Of a DNA stretch of 64,000 bases, positions 7,206 through 15,355 are shown piece by piece (the stretch's first letter is position 1; the number at the start of each line of letters is the position of its first letter). The stretch is taken from positions 124,001-188,000 of the forward strand of contig CALFYV010000090.1 of the NCBI GenBank assembly GCA_937952395.1, in the 5' to 3' direction. Origin of the DNA: an uncultured Bacteriovoracaceae bacterium. GTDB taxonomy: Bacteria; Bdellovibrionota; Bacteriovoracia; Bacteriovoracales; Bacteriovoracaceae. Below the pieces are notes generated by a model. The model was not told the DNA's origin, made no database searches, and saw only the letters and a program-made list of their open reading frames with translations. A program made the translations under genes and the position numbers.

Positions 7206-8131
7206 TGTATGTTTTAGAAGCTTATGACAATTGCCTAAAACAAATTCTTAAGCATGGTGTTTTAAAGAAAAATAGAACAGGTGTTGATACTATTGCCATA
7301 TTTGGCATGCAATCAAGATATCGAATAGATACACATTTTCCAGTGCTTACAGGTCGTAAAGTTTGGCCAAAAGCAATTTTTGCTGAACTTCTTTGGTTCC
7401 TTTCTGGATCGACGTGTAACAAAGACTTACAAGAATTAGGCTCTAATATTTGGACTCCATGGGTCGATGCTGAGTTTGAAAAAAAGCATGGATATGCCGA
7501 GGGGTGCTTTGGCCCAGTATATGGGTTTCAATTAAGACACTTTGGTGGATTTTATGGAAACGGCTTAGGTGGTCAACCTAACACTCAAGATAAATTAACT
7601 ACTATTTCTAAGTGGCCACACTTTGGCAGAATTGTTCGTGAAAACAGGTATGGCAAAGATGGCTTTGATCAATTGGCATATATGGTTGAGCGACTTAAGA
7701 ATAAGCCGAATTGTCGTCGCAATTTATTTTCTTTGTGGAATCCCAAAGAATTAAGTGCAATGCGGTTGCCACCTTGTCACTATACATTTCAAGTTTTTAC
7801 ACATGAAAATAAATTGAGTGGCATGTTAACGCAAAGATCGTGCGATTTCCCCGTAGGCATTCCTGCAAATATTCAGTTTTATTCCGCTTTAATTTATATG
7901 TTAGCTCAACAGTGTGGATATGAACCATATGAATTTGTTCACACAACAGCAGATTCTCATATTTATGTGGATCAAACAGAAGCGGTTGAAGAATATTTGT
8001 CTCGTGAAAAACCAGCGTCGCCCAAATTAGAATTAAATAAAGCAAAAGATATTTATTCTTATCAGCTTAGTGATTTTAAATTAGTTAATTATAATCCTCT
8101 TTCCAAAATAGAAATTCCGGTGGCTGTATGA
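7205..8131 (+). CDS. thyA: thymidylate synthase
   Basis: 308 aa, ThyA type (folate-dependent dUMP to dTMP). Catalytic Cys191 in RLPPCHYTFQVF; dUMP-binding QRSCDFPVGIPAN; Asp/His/Tyr of TADSHIYVDQ; N-terminal NRTGVDTIAIFG. The enzyme is longer than the 264-residue E. coli form because of an insert around residues 113-155, as in some bacterial long forms. It is followed, after one small gene, by DHFR, which recycles the dihydrofolate it makes. Confidence 0.95.
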   Translation: MYVLEAYDNCLKQILKHGVLKKNRTGVDTIAIFGMQSRYRIDTHFPVLTGRKVWPKAIFAELLWFLSGSTCNKDLQELGSNIWTPWVDAEFEKKHGYAEGCFGPVYGFQLRHFGGFYGNGLGGQPNTQDKLTTISKWPHFGRIVRENRYGKDGFDQLAYMVERLKNKPNCRRNLFSLWNPKELSAMRLPPCHYTFQVFTHENKLSGMLTQRSCDFPVGIPANIQFYSALIYMLAQQCGYEPYEFVHTTADSHIYVDQTEAVEEYLSREKPASPKLELNKAKDIYSYQLSDFKLVNYNPLSKIEIPVAV

Positions 8132-8472
8132 TTTCTTTACTTTTATGTTTGATGTTAATGGCTCCTGATGCACCTGCTAAGCCAAAATATAAGGCTGGCG
8201 ACATTCTTGTTTTAGTTAAAGATGGGGATGTAGAGAATTATTTTGCCATGGTGATAGGAGAACCAAATGGTGAGTATAAAAAAGATTTGGGTTTTCAGTA
8301 TGAATATTTGAGAGCAGGTAGATTGGACGTTGGTTTAATATGGGAGACAACGATAGAACAGTTTATGAAAGATAATGATTCTATTTATTTCCCTTATAGG
8401 GGGAATAAATCTTGGAAAGTTCTTAAGAAAGAACAATTAGACCATACGAGAAAGTTAATGGGTATCAAATGA
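8128..8472 (+). CDS. small exported protein between thyA and folA
   Basis: 114 aa. The first 20 residues (MISLLLCLMLMAPDAPAKP) look like a short signal peptide with possible cleavage after an Ala. The remainder is a small beta-rich domain (KAGDILVLVKDGDVENYF). ATGA overlaps at both ends tie it to thyA and DHFR although an exported product has no obvious link to folate chemistry. Confidence 0.6.
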   Translation: MISLLLCLMLMAPDAPAKPKYKAGDILVLVKDGDVENYFAMVIGEPNGEYKKDLGFQYEYLRAGRLDVGLIWETTIEQFMKDNDSIYFPYRGNKSWKVLKKEQLDHTRKLMGIK

Positions 8473-8960
8473 ACACGCTGATTGTTGCATGGGACGATAA
8501 CCGTCTTATTGGAAGCGAAAACAAAATTCCTTGGAAAGTTAAGGAGGATTTGAAACAATTTAGGATTAGAACTGCCGATCACGCAATGGTTATGGGCAGA
8601 AAGACCTGGGAATCCCTTGGCAGTAAACCTTTAATTAGAAGAGAGCATGTTGTAGTTTCTAAAACACTTGATTGGCGAGCCATGCCAGATCATTCGGTTG
8701 CCCATGCGAATCTTGTAGAGGCAATAGAAATTGCTCGACTAGCCGTAGAAGACCAGAAGGAAGTGTTTATTATAGGTGGTGCTCAAATTTACAAGGAAGC
8801 CATGGAAAAAGATTTAGTAGACAAAATGATTGTCTCACATATACATGGCAGCCATGAAGGTGATGTTTATTTTCCTGAATTTGATGAGAGTAGGTGGGAA
8901 GTTAGTTTGTTGTCCAAACATGAGGAATTTGATTTATACGAATATAAGAGGAAATTATGA
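8469..8960 (+). CDS. folA: dihydrofolate reductase
   Basis: 163 aa, standard length. N-terminal IVAWDDNRLIGSENKIPWK (substrate loop with the Trp of IPW), MVMGRKTWESLG (NADPH-binding), and VFIIGGAQIYKEAM (the G-G-x-x-I-Y phosphate-binding motif). Regenerates tetrahydrofolate used up by ThyA. ATGA overlaps on both sides place it in the thyA operon. Confidence 0.95.
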   Translation: MNTLIVAWDDNRLIGSENKIPWKVKEDLKQFRIRTADHAMVMGRKTWESLGSKPLIRREHVVVSKTLDWRAMPDHSVAHANLVEAIEIARLAVEDQKEVFIIGGAQIYKEAMEKDLVDKMIVSHIHGSHEGDVYFPEFDESRWEVSLLSKHEEFDLYEYKRKL

Positions 8961-9256
8961 ACAAATGGTTGAAAACAGAGTTGTTGCCAACGGTTCAATT
9001 TGCTGACGACGGCGAGTTGCTTAACAATTTAGATGAGTTGTTCAAGGACATCCCATATAGTTCGAATAACACTAGGTATAAATTAGTGTTTCTGCCTAAA
9101 GAGCATGCCTTTTTTGATATAGAAGATATTTCACATGAAGCTCGTGTTTATTGGGGATTAGTTAAGTTAGTTCAGCTTGGTTGCGAAACGTATTTATGCA
9201 ATACTCGCCAATCTAATTTTGAAAAATTAAAAGGCCGTGCGATGTTAGTTAAGTAA
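8957..9256 (+). CDS. unknown protein with NKWLK start
   Basis: 99 aa. Starts MNKWLKTELLP, reminiscent of the SN[YH]WL genes at 495-1874. No domain recognised; middle part LVFLPKEHAFFDIEDIS, end FEKLKGRAMLVK. Overlaps the DHFR stop by 4 nt. Confidence 0.6.
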   Translation: MNKWLKTELLPTVQFADDGELLNNLDELFKDIPYSSNNTRYKLVFLPKEHAFFDIEDISHEARVYWGLVKLVQLGCETYLCNTRQSNFEKLKGRAMLVK

Positions 9257-9291
9257 GGGAAAGAACGATATATTTTTTATTGAGGTAATAT

Positions 9292-9813
9292 ATGAAATAT
9301 TTAGCATACTTAGCAGGGCCAATCACAGGATGTTCTTTTGATGAGTGTGTTGATTGGCGAGAGTATATGATTAAAAAACTTCCGTCCGAAATTGTAGGTT
9401 TAAGCCCTATGCGAGGAAAAACCTATCTGGAAGATGTAGAAAAAATAGCTGATTCTTACGACCACAGTGCAGGTCAAGGATTTGGTGTTATAAAACAAAC
9501 TAGTGTATCTCATCTCAGTCATGTAATGTCTTGTATGAGAGGTATTACTACAAGAGATTTTAACGATTGCCGTCGTTCTGATGTTATTGTTGTTAATCTT
9601 TTGGGAGCAGAAAAAGTTTCCATAGGCACAGTCATGGAAATTGCTTGGGCAAAAGCTTTCAATATTCCTTTGGTTTTGATTATGGAAGAAAAGGGCAACG
9701 TCCATGAGCATGCTATGGTCAATGAATGCACTGGGTTCAGAGTAAAAACTTGTGATGAGGCAATTGACGTTGCAACAATGTTGTTGTTGCCTTATCCTCA
9801 TAAAGAAATATAA
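9292..9813 (+). CDS. nucleoside 2-deoxyribosyltransferase-like protein
   Basis: 173 aa. Family signature YLAGPITG at the N-terminus, then DFNDCRRSDVIVVNLLGA and VSIGTVMEIAWAKAFNIPLV, which carry the conserved Asp, Gly-rich and Glu positions of the deoxyribosyltransferase/DUF4406 Rossmann-like family. Such enzymes cleave or swap the base of deoxynucleosides or their monophosphates. A hydrolase acting on dNMPs is equally possible. Fits the neighbouring nucleotide genes. Confidence 0.75.
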   Translation: MKYLAYLAGPITGCSFDECVDWREYMIKKLPSEIVGLSPMRGKTYLEDVEKIADSYDHSAGQGFGVIKQTSVSHLSHVMSCMRGITTRDFNDCRRSDVIVVNLLGAEKVSIGTVMEIAWAKAFNIPLVLIMEEKGNVHEHAMVNECTGFRVKTCDEAIDVATMLLLPYPHKEI

Positions 9814-9822
9814 AGGTATAAT

Positions 9823-10431
9823 ATGAAGTATTTATCGATAGATTTAGAGACAGCAGGTCTCGACCCAAAAAGTTGCCAAATATTAGAATTTGGTGCCGTG
9901 TTAGATGATACAAATTGGTGGACTGGGGAAAAGAGAGTGGCGGTTGATTCTTTGCCTTATTTCCATGCTTATATTGTTTCTGAAGATGGCATGTATCATG
10001 GTCAACCATATGCATTATGGTTAAATGCAGAGATTTTTAAAAAAATATCAAATGCTTCAAAAGAAGCAGTAAAAGGTAATTTATTTTTATATCCCAAAAG
10101 ACTAGGATTAGCTTTTAAAAATTGGTTGCGTGATGATCACGGTATAACTGGCAAAATAAATGTAGCTGGAAAGAATTTTGCAAGTTTTGATCAAAAATTC
10201 TTGGAAGAGCTTCCTGATTGGAGTGTAGAGTTTGCTAGCAGAGTCCTAGACCCAGCGGCATACTATTTTGATCCATCTAAAGATGAACGGCTTCCAGATA
10301 CTAAAACATGTTTAGAACGTGCTGGGATAAATCATCCTGTAGCCCACACAGCAATAGAAGACGCAAAAGATGTAATTCGCTTAATTAGAGTAGCATTGAA
10401 ATATGGCAAGCGTGAAAGATTTGAAGTTTAA
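9823..10431 (+). CDS. DEDDh 3'-5' exonuclease (DnaQ/RNase T-like)
   Basis: 202 aa. Exo I: SIDLETAGLD (catalytic Asp and Glu). Exo II: GKNFASFDQKFLEEL (Asp). Exo III: HTAIEDAKDVIRL (His and Asp). All four acidic residues and the His of the DEDDh class are present. It could serve as polymerase proofreader, since neither half of the phage DnaE carries such a domain, or act on RNA. The 3' end overlaps the next gene by 29 nt. Confidence 0.85.
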   Translation: MKYLSIDLETAGLDPKSCQILEFGAVLDDTNWWTGEKRVAVDSLPYFHAYIVSEDGMYHGQPYALWLNAEIFKKISNASKEAVKGNLFLYPKRLGLAFKNWLRDDHGITGKINVAGKNFASFDQKFLEELPDWSVEFASRVLDPAAYYFDPSKDERLPDTKTCLERAGINHPVAHTAIEDAKDVIRLIRVALKYGKRERFEV

Positions 10432-10762
10432 AATAGATGAATTGAATAAACAACGAACAACTTTGGATGAAGAGTTAAGAACTCTTTATCAAGAATTAGA
10501 TAAGCATTTATTATCTGAAGTAGAGTCTCTAGGTATTTTTAATGCTCCGTGGGAGGCTTTTGAAGATCATATAAGTTATTCCGAAAAAGGTCAGAGATTT
10601 TATCTTCGAGATAGAAGTTTGATTGATCAATGTGGGAAACTATTTAAAAAATACAATAAAATAAAAGGCAATGGATATACTCGTGGCATTTTAGATTTAC
10701 CAGCGGGCGGTGGCGTGTTAACAGAAAATAAAGCCAAATTACTCAGTGGAGAAATTGTATGA
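10403..10762 (+). CDS. coiled-coil protein
   Basis: 119 aa. Residues about 5-40 form a clear heptad-like coil (LKFKIDELNKQRTTLDEEL), followed by an unknown globular part with SEKGQRFYLRDRSL. The ATG at 10403 lies inside the upstream gene; an in-frame GTG at 10412 is the alternative. ATGA overlap with guaC. Confidence 0.6.
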   Translation: MASVKDLKFKIDELNKQRTTLDEELRTLYQELDKHLLSEVESLGIFNAPWEAFEDHISYSEKGQRFYLRDRSLIDQCGKLFKKYNKIKGNGYTRGILDLPAGGGVLTENKAKLLSGEIV

Positions 10763-11847
10763 GAATTTTAAATGAAGTTAAATTAGATTTTGACGATGTA
10801 TTAATTGTCCCTAAGAGATCAGAAGCTCCCAGTCGTAAAAGCGTAGATTTAACTAGAAAATATACTTTCTTAAATTCTAAAGTTACTTGGGAAGGCTTTC
10901 CCGTCCTTGCAGCAAATATGGATACCACAGGTTCTTTTGCAATGGTTGATGCTTTGGCAAAAGAAGGTGCTATGACTTGTTTGCATAAACATTATTCTAT
11001 CCCTGAATTGGAAAGTTTTCTGTCTGTGGACAGTAATGTAAATCATACCTTTTACACACTTGGAATTAAGGAAGAAGATTTTGAGAAGTTAAAAGCGGTT
11101 GTTAAACTAGTTCCTGGTCTTAAGTATATCACTATTGATGTCGCAAATGGTTATACAAGGTATTTTGTAGATAAAGTTAAACAAGTTAGAGATTTGCTCC
11201 CCAATGCAGTAATTCTAGCTGGAAATGTAGCTACTCCTGAAATGGTTCAAGAACTATTGTTATCCGGTGGGGCCGATATTGTAAAAGTTGGAATTGGTAG
11301 TGGTTCAGTATGTACTACTCGGGTAAAAACAGGCATTGGATATCCACAATTTTCTGCGGTTGTTGAATGTGCTGATGTTGCTCATGGGCTAAGGGGACAT
11401 ATTTGCTCAGATGGTGGTTGTAAACAACCGCAAGATGTGGTAAAAGCCTTTGCAGGCGGTGCTGACTTTGTAATGTTGGGCGGCATGTTAGCTGGTGCTG
11501 ATGAATGTGAGGGCGAGTGGGAGATGGGAAATGATGTTAATTGGGACGGAAAACACCCAACGGTTACAGCTAATATTGTAAAAAAGAAGCTGAAGTTTTA
11601 TGGAATGTCCAGTCGTGAAGCTATGAACAAGTATTCCGGTGGGCAAGCAAACTATAAAGCCTCAGAAGGCAAGTGTGTCACCATTCCGTATAAAGGCACA
11701 GCAACTGAAATTATAAGGGATATTAAAGGTGGAATTAGAAGTGCTTGCACAATGGTGGGAACAGAAAAATTCAAAGATTTAAGTAAATGTAGCACTTTTA
11801 TAAGAGTAAACAGAACACACAATACCGTTTATGGGAATCAGGTATGA
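10759..11847 (+). CDS. guaC: GMP reductase (IMP dehydrogenase family)
   Basis: 362 aa, no CBS domains. Catalytic loop GIGSGSVCTTRVKTGIGYPQ with the nucleophilic Cys, then ISDGG-type HICSDGGCKQPQDV, GGADFVMLGGMLAG, and FYGMSSREAMNKYSGG typical of GMP reductase, not IMPDH. It would reduce GMP to IMP with NADPH, shifting purine pools towards adenine, which suits an AT-rich phage. It continues the nucleotide operon by ATGA overlap. Confidence 0.9.
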   Translation: MRILNEVKLDFDDVLIVPKRSEAPSRKSVDLTRKYTFLNSKVTWEGFPVLAANMDTTGSFAMVDALAKEGAMTCLHKHYSIPELESFLSVDSNVNHTFYTLGIKEEDFEKLKAVVKLVPGLKYITIDVANGYTRYFVDKVKQVRDLLPNAVILAGNVATPEMVQELLLSGGADIVKVGIGSGSVCTTRVKTGIGYPQFSAVVECADVAHGLRGHICSDGGCKQPQDVVKAFAGGADFVMLGGMLAGADECEGEWEMGNDVNWDGKHPTVTANIVKKKLKFYGMSSREAMNKYSGGQANYKASEGKCVTIPYKGTATEIIRDIKGGIRSACTMVGTEKFKDLSKCSTFIRVNRTHNTVYGNQV

Positions 11848-12002
11848 TTTGTTGTTTATGTGGCGAAGAAGTAGATGATCCTATAATCGAAGAGCCTTTC
11901 TTGGCAACTTGTCTTAATGCTCACAAAGAGTGTTGGGAAAAATATAAAATATGGTATAATGAGTACACTAAAAAAATTCCTGGAGTTAAACAGGAAAAAT
12001 AA
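11844..12002 (+). CDS. 52-residue zinc-binding protein
   Basis: ATGA overlap with guaC. The sequence begins MICCLCGEEVDDP and continues ATCLNAHKECW, giving C-x-x-C followed by Cys and H-x-x-x-C, a compact zinc-ribbon or treble-clef pattern. It ends at TAA 12000-12002, overlapping the start of the next gene by 44 nt in another frame. Function unknown. Confidence 0.6.
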   Translation: MICCLCGEEVDDPIIEEPFLATCLNAHKECWEKYKIWYNEYTKKIPGVKQEK

Positions 12003-13332
12003 AAAAAATATAGCTGTCGTTGGTGATACGTTAATCGACGAATATTATTTTATAGATTCTAATCGTATAAGTCCGGAATTCCCAATTCCGGTGTTTCTCT
12101 CCCTTACCAGCACTCCAGATATTGTGCGTCCAGGTGGTGCTGGAAATGTTGCCTATCAATTTAAACACTTTAATGTCAATGCTATTCTTTATGGGTTTGC
12201 CGACCGTTATTTTGAAAATCTCGCCCAAGAGCACGGATTAAATATTCAATATATGAATATCAAGGGTTTAGCCTGTCCTATTAAACGTCGTTTTTATTAC
12301 CAAGACTTTCCTCTTTGTCGATGGGATGTTGAAGCAAAAAATTATAATATTGATCCGATAGAGCTAAGATGTGGAGAACAAAAATATATTTATGGTAAAT
12401 GTCGTGAAGACATTAAAATTCTGTCCGATTATAATAAAGGATTTTTTGGTGAGGATGTTTCTTATTGGCTAAAAGGAACCACTATAGTTGATCCTAAAAA
12501 AGGACCAGCAAGCAAGTGGAAGGGTTGCACTATTTTTAAGCCCAATTTTAAAGAAGCTGAGGAATTAACCGGAACCACAGATGTTGATGAACAATTAAAG
12601 ATTTTGCTTAGTGAAACAGATGCTAAATTTGTTGTTATTACTAATGCTGGTGATAGTGTTTTTGTTGGCACAAAGCCGGGTGGCTTTACTTATGTGGGGA
12701 CACAAGAAGTAAAGGTCATAAGCAATATTGGTGCGGGAGATTGTTTTGCTGCGATGTTAGCTTTAGCTTATTCTCATGGAATGTCTATAAGCGAATGTGT
12801 TGAAGTGGCTTATGAAGCCGGCTCAGTTTATGTTCAAAAAAGATATAATGAGCCAATTACACCTTATGAGTTATTGTTACATGATGACCCCGTAGCAGCT
12901 AAACTGGTAGACCCAGAAGAATTAGTTGAGCGTGATTTTACATTATGTTTTACTAATGGATGTTTTGATATTTTACATGAAGCTCATGTGGATTTATTAA
13001 AGTATGCAAAATCCACAGCAGATAAGTTGGTTGTTGCTTTAAATACGGATGAAAGTGTGTCACGTTTAAAAGGGGCTGGACGCCCTGTAAATGCCTTAGA
13101 AAGCAGAATGAAAATGCTTTCTATTCTCGAATTTGTAGATTTTATTGTGTCTTTTGATGAAGATACGCCCTCAAAATTAATCGAATTAATACAGCCTGAT
13201 ATTCTCTGTAAAGGAGGTGATTACACACCAGAAGAAATAGTAGGGCATAATTTGGTTAAAGACGTACGGATATTTCCGTACGTCGAGGGCAAATCTACAT
13301 CTGAATTAATAAAGCAAATTAAAAATAGTTAA
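11959..13332 (+). CDS. hldE: HldE-like bifunctional heptose-phosphate kinase / adenylyltransferase
   Basis: 457 aa. N-terminal PfkB-type sugar kinase: GDTLIDEYYF, RPGGAGNVAYQ, and the catalytic NIGAGDCFAAMLAL near residue 255. C-terminal nucleotidyltransferase from about residue 320: FTNGCFDILHEAHVDLLKYA, NTDESVSRLKGAGRPVN and LCKGGDYTPEEI. Bacterial HldE makes ADP-heptose for LPS core. The canonical H-x-G-H is HEAH here, a Gly to Ala change at the ATP-binding loop. The start at 11959 gives MSTLKKFLEL, oddly like the FKxWLE tags elsewhere. Glycosyltransferases at 45-47 kb and 61 kb may use its product. Confidence 0.85.
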   Translation: MSTLKKFLELNRKNKKNIAVVGDTLIDEYYFIDSNRISPEFPIPVFLSLTSTPDIVRPGGAGNVAYQFKHFNVNAILYGFADRYFENLAQEHGLNIQYMNIKGLACPIKRRFYYQDFPLCRWDVEAKNYNIDPIELRCGEQKYIYGKCREDIKILSDYNKGFFGEDVSYWLKGTTIVDPKKGPASKWKGCTIFKPNFKEAEELTGTTDVDEQLKILLSETDAKFVVITNAGDSVFVGTKPGGFTYVGTQEVKVISNIGAGDCFAAMLALAYSHGMSISECVEVAYEAGSVYVQKRYNEPITPYELLLHDDPVAAKLVDPEELVERDFTLCFTNGCFDILHEAHVDLLKYAKSTADKLVVALNTDESVSRLKGAGRPVNALESRMKMLSILEFVDFIVSFDEDTPSKLIELIQPDILCKGGDYTPEEIVGHNLVKDVRIFPYVEGKSTSELIKQIKNS

Positions 13333-13512
13333 TTATTTGCACACAGGACAATCTTTACAGCCGTCACAAGTGCAGTTTCCATCTTCACAATGGCAGTCTG
13401 GGCCGCAAGTACATCTTGGGCAACAAGAATTGTCTACTGGCTGACATTTGTCACAACAACCAGCAAAAGCCAAACAACCAACGATTGCTAATAGTGATAA
13501 AATTGATTTCAT
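13333..13512 (-). CDS. small cysteine-rich lipoprotein, metallothionein-like
   Basis: 59 aa. Signal peptide MKSILSLLAIVGCLAFAGC with lipobox FAGC (Cys19), then 40 residues containing 13 further cysteines arranged as C-x-C and C-x-x-C pairs (for example CPRCTCGPDCHC, then NCTCDGCKDC). AGGAG lies 7-8 nt upstream of its ATG on the minus strand. The gene fills exactly the space between hldE (stop codons abut) and the HNH gene. The mature part looks able to bind several metal ions; it would be anchored to a membrane on the outer side. No relative recognised. Confidence 0.75.
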   Translation of the reverse strand: MKSILSLLAIVGCLAFAGCCDKCQPVDNSCCPRCTCGPDCHCEDGNCTCDGCKDCPVCK

Positions 13513-13525
13513 AATATTCTCCTAA

Positions 13526-13547
13526 ATGACTATTTTATATAGTCATG
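13526..13547 (+). promoter_or_regulatory. inverted repeat over TATATA box and start codon
   Basis: ATGACTAT (13526-13533) and ATAGTCAT (13539-13546) form an 8-bp inverted repeat separated by TTTAT. It contains TATATA at 13536-13541 and the first two bases of the HNH gene's ATG. It could be an operator or a hairpin limiting translation of a toxic nuclease. Confidence 0.4.
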
Positions 13548-13820
13548 GGAAAGAGGCTTTCAAGAAAACAGTTAAAAAAAAGAACATCAAAGAAGTGTTA
13601 TTTTTGTGATTGTGATGAATATGAGCTTTTAGATGTTCATCGTATTGTGCCGGGTGAAGAGGGCGGCAAATACAATGATTTCAACACTTTGGTCTGTTGT
13701 GCCTTATGCCACCGAAAAATTCACTCTAACAAGATTCAAATCTTAGGCAAATATTATTCCACTGCTGGTCGATATATTTTATATTATATAAATGAAGAGG
13801 GCAAAGAAATGTGGGAATAG
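13545..13820 (+). CDS. HNH endonuclease
   Basis: 91 aa. Zinc knuckle CYFCDC, HNH core LDVHRIVPGEEGGKYNDFN, then LVCCALCHRKIHSN with the second Cys pair and the final His. Basic N-terminus (GKRLSRKQLKKRTSKK). Stand-alone HNH proteins in phages are mostly homing nucleases, some act in packaging. No intron boundary is visible around it. Confidence 0.8.
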   Translation: MGKRLSRKQLKKRTSKKCYFCDCDEYELLDVHRIVPGEEGGKYNDFNTLVCCALCHRKIHSNKIQILGKYYSTAGRYILYYINEEGKEMWE

Positions 13821-13823
13821 CAA

Positions 13824-13836
13824 TATATAAATTACT
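13824..13836 (+). promoter_or_regulatory. candidate TATATAA promoter, leaderless start
   Basis: TATATAA at 13824-13830, six bases before the ATG at 13837, without a Shine-Dalgarno. Same layout as 5017 and 41174. Confidence 0.45.
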
Positions 13837-14103
13837 ATGGACACATTAAACTTTAAATCTTGGCTTGAAAATATTGATGCTGAAAAAGCCGTAGCTGCTG
13901 ACCCCACTTTATCTGCGGCAGCCAAAGGTGCTGAAATGGCAGCTAGAACTGCTGTTGAAAAAGGCCAAGACCCTGTGAAAGCGGCTCAAATGGCTGTATT
14001 AGACGCTGGCGTGCCTTCTAACAAGCTTGGACAAGTGTTGCCTAGGGCCACCACGTTGAATAAAATGAAAGCTAAAATGAAGTCCAAGATGAAGAAAAAA
14101 TGA
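13837..14103 (+). CDS. Ala-rich basic protein with FKSWLE tag, probable virion component
   Basis: 88 aa. N-terminus MDTLNFKSWLENIDAEK, Ala-rich helical middle (AAAKGAEMAARTAVEKG), and a Lys/Met tail (KMKAKMKSKMKKK). The same tag plus basic tail is seen at 5460 and 50856. ATGA overlap with the next gene, which also bears the tag. An internal head protein is inferred. Confidence 0.55.
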   Translation: MDTLNFKSWLENIDAEKAVAADPTLSAAAKGAEMAARTAVEKGQDPVKAAQMAVLDAGVPSNKLGQVLPRATTLNKMKAKMKSKMKKK

Positions 14104-14345
14104 TAGAGTTACACTTCAAACAGTTTTTAGAAACATTAACAGGCCGAGCCGCCCAGAAAATTTGGAAGCCAGAAACTCCAGTAATTAAAGACAATCCTAA
14201 ACTTAGTAGGGCAGATCAAAAAAAGCGGCTTAAGGGTGTTCATTTGAATCAGGGATTTAGACCTCAATTTCCTGCTCCTTTTAAAGGTCTTACTGCTGAT
14301 AAATTTGGGATTAAAGTCCGAAAAATTCCTAATCCTAAGAAATAA
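14100..14345 (+). CDS. basic protein with FKQFLE tag, probable virion component
   Basis: 81 aa. N-terminus MIELHFKQFLETLTGRAAQ, followed by a Pro/Lys-rich, probably extended chain (RPQFPAPFKGLTADKFG). No enzyme motif. Coupled by overlap at both ends. Confidence 0.55.
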   Translation: MIELHFKQFLETLTGRAAQKIWKPETPVIKDNPKLSRADQKKRLKGVHLNQGFRPQFPAPFKGLTADKFGIKVRKIPNPKK

Positions 14346-14545
14346 TGTTTTATACTCTTTATAACAAAAAATTAGATCAATATCTTGTACATCCTCAAAT
14401 CGGACTTTGGTATACTAAAGACTATCAAGAAGCCAAATCTATGTTGCAAAGCTGCAAAGAATATGTTAATTCTTTTGATTTAGATGATTATGAAAAAGAA
14501 TTTGTTATTGTAAATGCCGAAACGGGCGAAGAAATATGTCAATAA
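14345..14545 (+). CDS. small unknown protein
   Basis: 66 aa, TAATG junction. FYTLYNKKLDQYLVHPQIGLW then YTKDYQEAKSMLQSC and FVIVNAETGEE: a small beta-alpha-beta pattern like other phage display-domain fragments. Function unknown. Confidence 0.55.
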   Translation: MFYTLYNKKLDQYLVHPQIGLWYTKDYQEAKSMLQSCKEYVNSFDLDDYEKEFVIVNAETGEEICQ

Positions 14546-15039
14546 TTTCTCCTACTGGAAAAAATTTAGATATTGTCATTTCTTGTGATTTCCTTCCACA
14601 TCACAATTGGATGTCTTTTGCTTCTTGGTATTCTATTTATAAAAACCTACCAGATGCTAAAGTTAGAATATTGTGTAAAAGAACACAATTTGTTAGTGAT
14701 TTCTTTAAATGGACGTTTAAATGTAAAGTTCCTTTTATTCAATATACTGATCATTATGTATTTCGTGAAAATGAGTTAAAAATCACACCAGATGTTATGG
14801 CCATTGATATTTATGATAAAGATGCACTTGGGCCTATTGATGTGCGTTTGGAAGAAAAAAGTACTTTTATCACTTATTTACATGGATGTGGTAATTTTGT
14901 GTTAACGGAATGGATAGATACTTTTAGAAATCCGTTTGGCATGACGGGGAGATTTTTCTCCAACAATTTAACTGTCAACGAATATAGAGTGTTAAAATTA
15001 TGGGAGAAATGTCATAAGATTTATAATGCCACCATTTAG
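14536..15039 (+). CDS. unknown protein, possibly glycosyltransferase-related
   Basis: 167 aa. The opening LDIVISCDFLPHHNW and WYSIYKNLPDAKVRILCKR resemble the start of nucleotide-sugar-binding folds (a beta strand, helix, then a strand describing a second position), but no D-x-D with supporting context is present, so this is weak. Later part has TYLHGCGNFVLTEWI. It overlaps the upstream gene by 10 nt. Confidence 0.5.
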   Translation: MSIISPTGKNLDIVISCDFLPHHNWMSFASWYSIYKNLPDAKVRILCKRTQFVSDFFKWTFKCKVPFIQYTDHYVFRENELKITPDVMAIDIYDKDALGPIDVRLEEKSTFITYLHGCGNFVLTEWIDTFRNPFGMTGRFFSNNLTVNEYRVLKLWEKCHKIYNATI

Positions 15040-15047
15040 GAGATATT

Positions 15048-15353
15048 ATGAGATACAGAGAATTTGAGGATGATGAAAATTATGATGGCTACGAAGGATT
15101 TCTTCCAAATGATTTTGAAGGAGAAGAAGTAGAATTCGGCAGTATTGAAGAATTAAGCCATGAATTGAGACAAGCAGATTTGTATTTTTCACAAGTCAAT
15201 TTGAATCGCAAAATTCTCCTAGATAGCATTAAAATGTTGAAATCTTCATGGTTTTGGAAATTTACCAAACATCAAACTAAGTTAAAGAGAATAGCTGAAA
15301 CCTATAAGGCATTTTCTAGCTTGGTCTCTGAGCCAGAAGATGAAGAGGAGTAA
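15048..15353 (+). CDS. unknown acidic protein
   Basis: 101 aa with a good ribosome site (AGGAGATATT before ATG). Acidic ends (EFEDDENYDGYE; SEPEDEEE) around a basic helical centre (LKSSWFWKFTKHQTKLKRI). Function unknown. Confidence 0.55.
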   Translation: MRYREFEDDENYDGYEGFLPNDFEGEEVEFGSIEELSHELRQADLYFSQVNLNRKILLDSIKMLKSSWFWKFTKHQTKLKRIAETYKAFSSLVSEPEDEEE

Positions 15354-15355
15354 AA

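Noticed and set aside
7797..8045. Minus-strand open frames inside thyA and many other strong genes
   Set aside because: They are complements of genes with clear motifs and lack ribosome sites.
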